Assembly: GCF_029961155.1 (NCBI RefSeq)
Contig: NZ_JASBRH010000008.1
Location: 1-64,000, forward strand
Direction of reading: 5' to 3'
DNA length: 64,000 nucleotides
Origin: Pontibacterium granulatum
GTDB taxonomy: Bacteria; Pseudomonadota; Gammaproteobacteria; Pseudomonadales; Balneatricaceae
In this document: piece after piece, positions 53,104 through 62,054 of the stretch
Layout: the number at the start of each line of letters is the position of its first letter
Numbering within the stretch: position 1 is the stretch's first letter
Translations under genes and position numbers: made by a program
The notes under the pieces: model-generated
The model's database searches: none
The model's input: the letters and a program-made list of their open reading frames with translations, nothing else
What the model was told of the DNA's origin: nothing

Positions 53104-54356
53104 CGCTGTACCTCCCGCTTGGCGAGACTGTCAGGTAATCCATCGTGGGCCAGGGCGATTAGCAGCAGGGTGCTGAGTTTGGCGCGTTCGGTCAGGCTGT
53201 CGAGACAGATAAACTCGCCGGGACTGTGGATAAGTCCACCGCGTACTCCCAGCGTATCGATGTTGGGCAGGCCGTGGCTGCTTAAGTTATTGCCGTCGCA
53301 GCAACCGCCGGTGGGGTGCCAGTTCAGGTCCAGCTGCAGATGTTGGCCACATGCTTTTAGAAGGCTATAGAGCTTAATGTGGGCGTCATCCAGCACCTTG
53401 GGCATACGGCCAAAGCTACCGTGCAGGCTGGCGTTAAAGCCCTCTGTCTGGTTGATGGTCAGTTGAATGTTTTCCAGCTGTGTCAGGCACCAATCGGCAT
53501 CTTCCGGGTCACGAATACGGACGTTGAATTTCACCACACAGCTGTCCGGCACCTGGTTGGTCGTGGTGCCACCGGCGATGATGCCGGTGTTGAGGGTCAG
53601 GCCTTCGCGGGCGCCGTTGATCCGTTCCAGCAGGGTAATAGCATGGGCGGCGGCGCTGATGGCATTGCGGCCTTCCTCCGGGTTGCGCCCGGCATGGGCA
53701 CTGCGCCCGCCAATGCTCAGGGTAAAGTTGCCGCTGCCTTTGCGACTGCCCGCCAGACTGCCATCGGGCAGGGCTGGCTCATACAGCATCCCAAGGTGAT
53801 GACGGGGGGCTTCGCGGGCGAACCAGCCTGCGGAACCGGGCGAGCCCACTTCTTCGTCCGGGTTGAGAAGGACGGTCCAGCCCACGTTGTAGTGGTCCGG
53901 ATGCTGCTCGAGTGCTTCCAAAGCGCTGAGCATCACCAGAATGCCTCCTTTCATATCGGCGGCACCGGGGCCATTGAGGGTGTTTTTATCCTGATAGGTG
54001 CTTTTCTGGAAGCCCGATTCTGCGCCAAAGACCGTATCCAGGTGGCCGGACAGGAGCACCTGAATGGGGGCGTCAGGGCGTTTGCGGATGCGCCATAAAC
54101 TGCCCAGTGCCTGTTCTACCATCTGCCCCTGCATGTCGATGCGTTGCCACGGATCCAAGCTAAACTTATCCACCGCTGCTTCCAGACGGTCGGCAAAGAG
54201 CGCGGCGAAGTATTCGCCCACCCGGTCGATGCCCACCGGGTTATGGCTGCCGCTGTTGATGCTGACCAGCTCCAGCAAGCGATCCTCCATCCACGTACGG
54301 TGCTGATCCAGCCAATACAGCATTGGTTTGGCGCTCTCGTGCAGTTCGGGCTTCAT
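53100..54356 (-). CDS. M20 family hydrolase of the ast-type operon
   Basis: A 418-residue zinc hydrolase of the glutamate-carboxypeptidase/ArgE superfamily. Motifs are [11 protein letters not shown] (about 98-108), [11 protein letters not shown], the catalytic [11 protein letters not shown], and [18 protein letters not shown] in the dimer domain. It sits between astC and the DUF1338 gene with 4-bp overlaps on both sides. Since astE is absent from this operon, it may remove succinate from succinylglutamate (inference). Confidence 0.87.
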   Translation of the reverse strand: MKPELHESAKPMLYWLDQHRTWMEDRLLELVSINSGSHNPVGIDRVGEYFAALFADRLEAAVDKFSLDPWQRIDMQGQMVEQALGSLWRIRKRPDAPIQVLLSGHLDTVFGAESGFQKSTYQDKNTLNGPGAADMKGGILVMLSALEALEQHPDHYNVGWTVLLNPDEEVGSPGSAGWFAREAPRHHLGMLYEPALPDGSLAGSRKGSGNFTLSIGGRSAHAGRNPEEGRNAISAAAHAITLLERINGAREGLTLNTGIIAGGTTTNQVPDSCVVKFNVRIRDPEDADWCLTQLENIQLTINQTEGFNASLHGSFGRMPKVLDDAHIKLYSLLKACGQHLQLDLNWHPTGGCCDGNNLSSHGLPNIDTLGVRGGLIHSPGEFICLDSLTERAKLSTLLLIALAHDGLPDSLAKREVQR

Positions 54357-55585
54357 GCGTCACTCTCCTCGCTGTGCTCATCATGGAACTGGGACATGGC
54401 GATGCCAAAACGTTTCAGACCTTCTTCGATATCCTCGGGTGGAATAATCAGTGAAGGGGCCAGACGCACCACGTTCGGGCCGGCGATCAGCACCATCACG
54501 CCTACGTCCTGTGCTTTGACTAACAAGTCGCGGGCTTTACCTTTCCAGCGATTACGCAGTTCGCAGCCAATCAGCAGACCTTCGCCCCGGATTTGATGGA
54601 ATAGATGGCAGCGTTCGTTGAGTTGATCGAGCAAGTCCATAAACAGCAGATGGCGTTCGCGTACGCCGTCCAGCAGCAGCGGATCGCTGATCAGTTCCAG
54701 AACCTTCGAGGCGACACGACAGGCGAGTGGGTTGCCGCCGTAGGTGCTACCGTGGGTGCCTACTCCCATCACGTTGGCAACCTGATTGGTGCAGAGCATG
54801 GCGCCGATAGGGAAACCACCTCCCAGCGCCTTGGCCGTGGTGAGGATATCCGGTGTTACACCGATTTTCTGGTAAGCGTACATCTCGCCGGTGCGGCCGA
54901 CTCCGGTTTGGATCTCGTCAAAGATCAACAGAGCATCGTTTTCGTCGCACAGCGCGCGGGCACGACGCACAAAGTCGTGATCGGCGGGGATTATGCCCGC
55001 TTCGCCCTGGATCGGCTCCATGATTACTGCGCAGGTGTGGTGGGAGATCCGGGTATCCAGCGCGTCTATATCGTTAAACGGCAAGTGGGTGATACCGCCG
55101 GGTGTGGGGCCAAAACCCTGGCTGTATTTGGGTTGGCCGCCGGTGCTGACGGTAAACAGGGTACGACCGTGGAAGGCGTTATTAAAGGCGATGATTTCGT
55201 GTTTATCGGCACTGAAGGTTTCAATCGCCCAGTGGCGTGCAGCTTTCAGCGCGGCTTCGTTGGCCTCTGCACCGGAGTTGGCAAAGTAGACTTTCTCCGC
55301 AAAGGTGAGCTGGCACAGCTGCTGTGCGAGTTTCAGGGCCGGTTCGTTGGTCCACACGTTGCTCAGGTGCCAGAGGGTTTTTGCCTGGTCGGTGAGTACC
55401 TTGACCAGTTCAGGATGGCAGTGGCCCAGCGCATTCACGGCTATGCCACCGGCAAAATCGATGTAACTGCGTCCGTCCTGATCCCAGAGATGCGACCCCT
55501 CCCCACGCACGGGAATGACCGCGCCAGGGGCGTAATTGGGCATCATCACTTCGTCAAACGTCTGGCGGTTGAATAGGTGAGTCAT
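54353..55585 (-). CDS. astC: succinylornithine/acetylornithine aminotransferase
   Basis: A 410-residue class III aminotransferase of the ArgD/AstC group: [63 protein letters not shown] and the PLP lysine in [14 protein letters not shown]. It transaminates N2-succinylornithine (or acetylornithine) with 2-oxoglutarate. As first gene of the astC-M20-DUF1338-astA-astD operon, a catabolic role is likely. The promoter region (55586-55750) shows no clear sigma-54 motif. Confidence 0.9.
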   Translation of the reverse strand: MTHLFNRQTFDEVMMPNYAPGAVIPVRGEGSHLWDQDGRSYIDFAGGIAVNALGHCHPELVKVLTDQAKTLWHLSNVWTNEPALKLAQQLCQLTFAEKVYFANSGAEANEAALKAARHWAIETFSADKHEIIAFNNAFHGRTLFTVSTGGQPKYSQGFGPTPGGITHLPFNDIDALDTRISHHTCAVIMEPIQGEAGIIPADHDFVRRARALCDENDALLIFDEIQTGVGRTGEMYAYQKIGVTPDILTTAKALGGGFPIGAMLCTNQVANVMGVGTHGSTYGGNPLACRVASKVLELISDPLLLDGVRERHLLFMDLLDQLNERCHLFHQIRGEGLLIGCELRNRWKGKARDLLVKAQDVGVMVLIAGPNVVRLAPSLIIPPEDIEEGLKRFGIAMSQFHDEHSEESDA

Positions 55586-55754
55586 CCGGCACCTCCTTCA
55601 ATGGGGCGATACCCTCAGTTTAGACACAGATTGATTGGGTAAGTTGTTGTCTGGCTAAAAAGTGCTCAAAGGCCGGAAGGTAGGAGCGATCAGCGCTTAA
55701 CGTCAGGTAACGTTGCAAAACGGCGCTGAAGCGGAAGGGGGAGAGTTTGATACT

Positions 55755-55787
55755 GAAACAAAAAAAGCACCCATAAGGGTGCTTTTT
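55755..55787. terminator. terminator after the second P-II gene
   Basis: AAAAAGCACCC/GGGTGCTTTTT with a 4-nt loop and T runs on both strands, 22 bp after the P-II stop on the minus strand. Confidence 0.9.
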
Positions 55788-55808
55788 CGAGAATACGGGG
55801 GTGTTTGC

Positions 55809-56156
<348 letters not shown>

Positions 56157-56267
56157 CTATTATGTCTTCTTGTCGCCTTCTGGAGGCGCGAGACAATTAA
56201 TACTCAAAAGCAAGTTTTGACCTAGTATACCCAGATTTCACAAACAATGCTCAGAGCTGATTATAAA

Positions 56268-56296
56268 AACAGCAAAAGGGTGCCGAAGCACCCTTA
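56268..56296 (-). terminator. terminator of glnK-amtB
   Basis: AAGGGTGC-TTCG-GCACCCTT on the minus strand, an exceptionally stable UUCG hairpin, followed by a T-rich tract. It is 20 bp after the amtB stop. Confidence 0.92.
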
Positions 56297-56315
56297 AGGT
56301 ATTGAGCAGGTTGGA

Positions 56316-57572
56316 TTACTTAGCGGAAGTGAATTCCGGATACGCTTCCATACCACACTCAGCCAGGTCTACACCTTCGTACTCTTCCTCTTCGGATACG
56401 CGCACACCCATCACTGCTTTGATTGCCAGCCATACCACCAGGCTTGCAGCGAACACCCAACCGAAGATGGTCAGTGCGCCGATGATCTGGCCTGCAAAGC
56501 TCACTTCACCGTTGGTTACCGGTACCAGCAGGAGACCCAGCAGACCGACTACACCGTGTACAGAGATCGCACCAACCGGATCATCGATTTTCACTTTATC
56601 CAGGGTCAGGATGCTGAATACGACCAGCGCACCACCCAGAGCACCGAACAGCGTAGCCTGCAGAGCTGTTGGAGTAGAAGGTTCAGCCGTGATCGCTACG
56701 AGACCTGCCAGCGCACCGTTCAGTGCCATAGTCAGGTCAGCCTTGCCAAACAGAAGGCGAGCTACGATCAGTGCGGCAACCACACCACCGGCAGCCGCGG
56801 CGTTGGTGTTCATGAATACAACCGCTACGGAGTTCGCGTTTTCAACATCGGACGTTGCCAATACGGAACCACCGTTGAAGCCGAACCAACCCAACCACAG
56901 TACGAAGGTACCCAGGGTGGCCAGCGGCAGGTTTGCACCTGGAATTGCGTTTACAGAACCATCTTTACCGTATTTGCCTTTACGAGCACCCAGTACCAGC
57001 ACACCAGCCAGCGCAGCGGCAGCACCTGCCATGTGAACGATGCCGGAACCTGCGAAGTCTGAGAAGCCCAGGTCACCCAGGTTGTAGATACCGAATACGT
57101 CGTTACCGCCCCAAGTCCAGGAACCTTCCAGTGGATAGATGATACCGGTCATCACGACAGCGAAGGCGAGGAAGGACCACAGCTTCATGCGCTCGGCAAC
57201 AGCACCGGATACGATGGACATTGCAGTTGCTACGAAGACCACCTGGAAGAAGAAGTCCGCCGATGGTGCGTAGGTTGCTGGCTCTTCAGCGCCGGTGAAA
57301 CCGTCGCCGGTGATGCCGCTTAGCAGGTATTCGCCGCCGTACATGATGGCGTAACCGGATACCAGGTACATGGTGCAGGCGATCGCGTACAGGGCAATGT
57401 TTTTAGTCAGGATCTCGGTGGTGTTTTTAGCGCGTACCAGACCGGCTTCCAGCATGGCAAAACCCGCTGCCATCCACATTACCAGGGCACCACACACCAG
57501 GAAGTAGAAGGTATCCAGTGCATACTTAAGCTGGGTTACGTCGCCAGCTGTTGAATTCAGAAGTTCTTCCAT
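56316..57572 (-). CDS. amtB: ammonium transporter
   Basis: A 418-residue Amt protein with about 11 membrane helices. The pore twin histidines are H180 in GSGIVHMAG and H339 in AISVHGVVG. Other landmarks are GFAMLEAGLVRAKN and GWFGFNGGS. It conducts ammonium and is gated by GlnK binding. It is 35 bp after glnK in the same operon. The extra hydrophilic N-terminus has no cleavable-looking signal. Confidence 0.95.
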   Translation of the reverse strand: MEELLNSTAGDVTQLKYALDTFYFLVCGALVMWMAAGFAMLEAGLVRAKNTTEILTKNIALYAIACTMYLVSGYAIMYGGEYLLSGITGDGFTGAEEPATYAPSADFFFQVVFVATAMSIVSGAVAERMKLWSFLAFAVVMTGIIYPLEGSWTWGGNDVFGIYNLGDLGFSDFAGSGIVHMAGAAAALAGVLVLGARKGKYGKDGSVNAIPGANLPLATLGTFVLWLGWFGFNGGSVLATSDVENANSVAVVFMNTNAAAAGGVVAALIVARLLFGKADLTMALNGALAGLVAITAEPSTPTALQATLFGALGGALVVFSILTLDKVKIDDPVGAISVHGVVGLLGLLLVPVTNGEVSFAGQIIGALTIFGWVFAASLVVWLAIKAVMGVRVSEEEEYEGVDLAECGMEAYPEFTSAK

Positions 57573-57607
57573 TGGTAAGTTCTCCAGAAAATCTTAAAAA
57601 GTTGGGG

Positions 57608-57970
<363 letters not shown>

Positions 57971-58025
57971 TTATGCTGCGAGCTGATGTCGCAGCCCAAA
58001 TGAATCAATTGATTTGCTCTGTGTA

Positions 58026-58041
58026 TTGCGAGGGTTGTGCC
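58026..58041 (-). promoter_or_regulatory. sigma-54 promoter of glnK-amtB
   Basis: On the minus strand TGGCAC-N5-TCGCA, with the essential GG and GC ten bases apart, matches the -24/-12 consensus TGGCAC-N5-TTGCA with one change. It lies 80 bp before the glnK ATG. Confidence 0.75.
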
Positions 58042-58142
58042 ATGTTTTGAAAAAACCTTCTAAAACATGGTGTTGAGAATTTATTAGGCCGTTTAGTGGG
58101 TGTTGAGGCCCGGTTTGGGGGCACAGGCCTGTGTGCAGGCAG

Positions 58143-58175
58143 TGCACAATCGGGGTGCGTGCACCAAGGTGGTGC
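58143..58175. promoter_or_regulatory. tandem NtrC binding sites
   Basis: TGCACCA-AGG-TGGTGC (58160-58175) is a near-perfect NtrC dyad. A second, weaker one, TGCAC-N6-GGTGC (58143-58158), adjoins it. They lie about 100-150 bp upstream of the sigma-54 promoter, the usual enhancer position. Confidence 0.75.
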
Positions 58176-58244
58176 GCTCCCCAATAGTGCGTCGTAACCT
58201 GCTATAGTCGGGGTCTGAGAAATGCGTATTTTTTGAGGCACAAT

Positions 58245-58505
58245 ATGATTAACCAGAAACTGATCGATGGGTTGAGTGAACAGTTTTCCCAACTGATGTC
58301 CGGGAAGGCGAACCTGCCGGGTGAGGAGATGATGAAAGAGCAGGTAAGTGCAATCCTGCAAGGGACCTTTAATCGCCTGGATCTGGTCACCCGTGATGAG
58401 TTCGATGCGCAGAAGGCAGTACTGATGCGCACCCGTGAAAAGGTCGAACAGCTGGAAGCACTGGTGACCGAAATGGAACAGAAGCTGTCTGAGCGCGACG
58501 CCTGA
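58245..58505 (+). CDS. ubiK: ubiquinone biosynthesis accessory factor UbiK
   Basis: An 86-residue BMFP-domain protein: an amphipathic N-terminus followed by a C-terminal coiled coil (VLMRTREKVEQLEALVTEMEQKL). UbiK helps the UbiJ-containing complex in aerobic ubiquinone synthesis and binds lipid. ATG 58245, with TGAGG upstream, is used in preference to an in-frame TTG at 58233. The order glnK / ubiK / yifB is common in gammaproteobacteria. Confidence 0.9.
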   Translation: MINQKLIDGLSEQFSQLMSGKANLPGEEMMKEQVSAILQGTFNRLDLVTRDEFDAQKAVLMRTREKVEQLEALVTEMEQKLSERDA

Positions 58506-58594
58506 TCGATTGATCTACACAGTACCGGTATGGCGCTAACGGATTCTGTCGCCACCGGTACTGCCTACATTGTTTCTCCAAGGAAGGATGTTTT

Positions 58595-60112
58595 ATGTCT
58601 CTTGCCGTAGTTCGTACCCGCGCCCAGGTGGGTGTGCAAGCCCCTGAAGTCACCGTTGAAGTACACCTGTCCGGCGGATTACCTGCCCTCTCTATCGTGG
58701 GCCTGCCTGAGAAGGCGGTGAGTGAAAGCCGTGAACGGGTGCGCAGTGCCCTGATCAACTCTGGTTTTACCTTCCCCCAGCGCCGCATCACCATCAACCT
58801 GGCCCCGGCCGACCTACCCAAAGAAGGGGGCCGTTATGACCTCGCAATCGCCATCGGCATCCTGGCCGCCAGCCAGCAGATCCCGATGGAAGCGCTGGAG
58901 CAGCGCGAGTTTCTGGGGGAGCTGGCGTTATCCGGACAAGTACGGCCGGTACGGGGTGTGCTACCGGCGGCGATCCGGTGTGATGCACAGGAGCATAGCC
59001 TGATCCTGGCGGAAGAGAATGCACAGGAAGCGGGCATTGTGCGTAACCTGGCGATCTACCCGGTCAACCACCTGCTGCAGCTGGTGGCGCACCTGATGGG
59101 CAGCGAACCGGTGGCGCGGTATTCGGCTAACCAGAAAGGGATAAACAGCGCGCCGAATTATCCCGACGTGCGTGATGTAAAAGGTCAGAGTAAGGCCAAG
59201 CGCATGCTGGAGATCGCGGCGGCTGGCCAACACAACCTGATTCTTGCCGGTCCTCCTGGGAGTGGAAAAAGTATGCTCGCCAACCGCCTGCCGGGCTTGC
59301 TGCCCTTAATGGAGGAGCAGGAGCGGCTGGATGTGGCTGCCGTGTATTCGGTGGCGGGTGCCGGCGGCGATGTAATCAGCGGACGACGCCCGTTTCGGGC
59401 CCCGCATCATACCGCTTCAGCCGTGGCGCTGGTGGGTGGTGGCAGCAGTCCGCGGCCGGGGGAGATCTCCCTGGCCCATCAAGGTGTTTTGTTCTTGGAT
59501 GAGCTGCCCGAGTTTAACCGCAAGGTGCTGGAGGTGCTGCGCGAACCGATGGAATCGGGCGAGATCCTGATCTCACGGGCCGCGCGTCAGTGCAGCTTTC
59601 CCGCACGCTTCCAGATGGTGGCAGCGATGAACCCCTGTCCCTGTGGATATTTCAACGACGGCAGTGACCGTTGTCGGTGCAGCCCCGATATGGTGCGCCG
59701 TTATCAGGACAAAATCTCCGGTCCGTTGCTGGACCGGATCGATATGCAGTTGTGGGTGAATGCGATCTCCAAAGCGGAGATGTTAGAACACACCGGCAGC
59801 AATGAAAGCAGCGCGCAAGTGCGCGAACGGGTTGTGGCGGCGCGGCAGCTCCAGATCGAACGCCAGGGTTGCTGCAATCAGGCGCTGGATGGCCCGGAAC
59901 TGGAGCAGGTGTGTGCCATCAGTGAAAACGACAAGCTACTGCTGGTGAATGCACTGGAGAAGATGCAGCTCTCAGCCCGTGCCTTTCATCGGATTCTGCG
60001 GGTGGCGCGCACCATTGCGGATCTGACGGGGGCTGAGCAGGTGGAAACCGCCCACCTGCTGGAAGCACTGAGCTACCGACGCGGGCTTATGCCTTCTCAA
60101 GCATCCGCATAA
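58595..60112 (+). CDS. yifB: YifB/ComM family Mg chelatase-like AAA+ ATPase
   Basis: A 505-residue protein. The N-terminal ChlI-like domain begins SLAVVRTRAQVGVQAPEVTVEVHLSGG in part, the AAA+ core has Walker A GPPGSGKSML near residue 217 and FLDELPEF, and there is a cysteine-bearing PCPCGYFNDGSDRCRC segment. The Vibrio homologue ComM is a branch-migration helicase in natural transformation. The start has AAGGAAGG upstream. Its 3' end overlaps the convergent EAL gene by 26 bp. Confidence 0.93.
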   Translation: MSLAVVRTRAQVGVQAPEVTVEVHLSGGLPALSIVGLPEKAVSESRERVRSALINSGFTFPQRRITINLAPADLPKEGGRYDLAIAIGILAASQQIPMEALEQREFLGELALSGQVRPVRGVLPAAIRCDAQEHSLILAEENAQEAGIVRNLAIYPVNHLLQLVAHLMGSEPVARYSANQKGINSAPNYPDVRDVKGQSKAKRMLEIAAAGQHNLILAGPPGSGKSMLANRLPGLLPLMEEQERLDVAAVYSVAGAGGDVISGRRPFRAPHHTASAVALVGGGSSPRPGEISLAHQGVLFLDELPEFNRKVLEVLREPMESGEILISRAARQCSFPARFQMVAAMNPCPCGYFNDGSDRCRCSPDMVRRYQDKISGPLLDRIDMQLWVNAISKAEMLEHTGSNESSAQVRERVVAARQLQIERQGCCNQALDGPELEQVCAISENDKLLLVNALEKMQLSARAFHRILRVARTIADLTGAEQVETAHLLEALSYRRGLMPSQASA

Positions 60113-61799
60113 ATTCCTTGAACGGTACCGGCGGGCCGTACAGGTAACCCTGCACCTGGTCACAGCCGTTCTGCATCAGCCAATCCAGCTGGGCGGTGTT
60201 TTCCACGCCTTCGGCGACCACCTTCTTATCCAGGCTGTGGGCCAGGTTGATGATGGCGCGCACAATCTCGGCGTCGTTGGGATTGTCCGCCACGTTGCGG
60301 ATAAAGGAGCGGTCGATCTTCAGGGTGCTGATCGGCAGTTTCTGCAGCAGGGCGAAGGAGGAGTAGCCGGTGCCAAAGTCGTCCAGGGCAAAATCGATGC
60401 TCAGGTTGGACAACTCCTGCAGGCAGTAACCCACATGCTGCTCGTCGCTGATCAACGCCGATTCGGTCAGTTCAAACTCCAGAAAGGCGCTATTGATCTC
60501 GTTCTGGCTGATAATGCGGTGAATCGTGTGTGGCAGGTTACTGTCTTGGAACTGGCGGAACGACAGGTTCACGCTGATGCGGCAGTTGTCGTAGCCTTCC
60601 AGCTGCAGCGCTTTCAGTTTCATGCCCGCCTGGTGGATCGCCCAGTAGCCGATTGGAATGATCATGCCGTTACGTTCCGCCAGCGAAATAAATTCGCCCG
60701 GCATAATCAGGCCCCGCCGTGGGTGGCGCCAGCGGATCAGCGCTTCGGCCCCGGCAATCTTGCCGGTCTTTAGGTCGACTTGTGGCTGAAAGAACAGTTC
60801 AAACTGATTCGCGCGCAGGGCAAAGGCCAGTTCCGGCTCCAGCTCGCTGGTTCCGGCCTCCTGCTGATCAAACGTTGGATCATAAATGCGGTAGGTGCCG
60901 GGGCGTTCCTGCTTGGCTTGGTGACGTGCCATGGCGGCACGTCGGATCAGTTCATCCAGCTCCACCGTCGCCCCCGGTTGGCAATAGGCGACACCGATAC
61001 TGCCGGGCAGTATGGAACTGCGGTTGGCTGTACGGAACGGCATATTGGTTTGCGGCAGCAGGCTTTTCAGTTGCTCGCGGGTGAGTTGGTGTAGATTTTC
61101 ATCCGGTGCACAGGTCAGCGTGATCGCAAACTCGTCGTTGCCCAGGCGGTGAATACTGTGTGCGTTGGAAACGGCGCTCTGCAGGCGGTCGCGTAGTTGG
61201 ATAATCACTTCGTCCGCGGCTTTGGGGCCGCACTGACCGTTAAATTTGCTGAAACCGTCCAGATCGACGGTCAGCAAGGCGATCTGCAGTTTGCTGTCCT
61301 GAACCTGGCTGATCAGCTGTATGATGCTCTGATAGAAGCTGCGGCGGTTGCCAAGGCCGGTCAGGGGATCGGAGTTGCGCAGCCGATTGATCTCGGCTTT
61401 ATCTTTGTGTGCGTCACGGGCATACCGGAAGGCGCGCAGAACCGTCTCTGGGCTGGCCTGGTCAAGTGAAATAAAATCACTCGCACCCTGACGGATCAGT
61501 GCGTCGCCCTGGTCGCCGTTGATGGCTGGAGCCAGTACAATGATCGGCTGCGTTGGCAGCAGGGTAGTAAGCACACGCAGGGTCTGGAAAGCGCTGTTGT
61601 CGAAGTGCTCCAGACCTAACAGAACAATATCGTCTGCGTTCAGCGGTTCGGCGGTTAAAGCCTCCTGTGTGCTGAAGCAGTGCAGATGCTGGGCGGTCAG
61701 GCCCAGAGTCTCTTGCAGTCGGGTGCAGCAACCTCTGTTGCCATCGATCAGCAGTAACCGAGGCTGGGTGCTTTTAAGCTGTTTGGGTGCCGATAACAT
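60087..61799 (-). CDS. REC-like/GGDEF/EAL c-di-GMP phosphodiesterase
   Basis: A 570-residue protein with three parts. Residues about 10-130 are receiver-like (LLLIDGNRGCC..., DDIVLLGLEHF) but without a clear phospho-Asp site. Residues about 145-300 are a GGDEF domain whose signature is degenerate (LGNDEF). Residues about 315-565 are an EAL domain with EALIRWRHP, ELTESALIS, ALDDFGTGYSSF and KVVAEGVEN, all intact. It should degrade c-di-GMP, with the GGDEF part as regulator. The stop overlaps yifB on the other strand. Confidence 0.9.
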   Translation of the reverse strand: MLSAPKQLKSTQPRLLLIDGNRGCCTRLQETLGLTAQHLHCFSTQEALTAEPLNADDIVLLGLEHFDNSAFQTLRVLTTLLPTQPIIVLAPAINGDQGDALIRQGASDFISLDQASPETVLRAFRYARDAHKDKAEINRLRNSDPLTGLGNRRSFYQSIIQLISQVQDSKLQIALLTVDLDGFSKFNGQCGPKAADEVIIQLRDRLQSAVSNAHSIHRLGNDEFAITLTCAPDENLHQLTREQLKSLLPQTNMPFRTANRSSILPGSIGVAYCQPGATVELDELIRRAAMARHQAKQERPGTYRIYDPTFDQQEAGTSELEPELAFALRANQFELFFQPQVDLKTGKIAGAEALIRWRHPRRGLIMPGEFISLAERNGMIIPIGYWAIHQAGMKLKALQLEGYDNCRISVNLSFRQFQDSNLPHTIHRIISQNEINSAFLEFELTESALISDEQHVGYCLQELSNLSIDFALDDFGTGYSSFALLQKLPISTLKIDRSFIRNVADNPNDAEIVRAIINLAHSLDKKVVAEGVENTAQLDWLMQNGCDQVQGYLYGPPVPFKEFMRMLEKA

Positions 61800-62054
61800 C
61801 GGGCGTTTCCCCCTTTACGCCTAGGGTTATGGGCTAAACGGAGCCATGCCGTAGCAATGCGAACATGTCATAATTGCGATCCGGCGATAGCTGCATCATA
61901 TATTGTTCTTGAACAGGATTTCAAACGTACGTTTTATTTTGTTTTTTCTCAGTGTGTTATGTGTCAGTTTCTGTTTAAACGACCATCAGAAGTTACCTTT
62001 TTTGAATCGATAATCAAGTACTTGTTTTTACTTAATTTCCGGAGCGCTGTGTAA

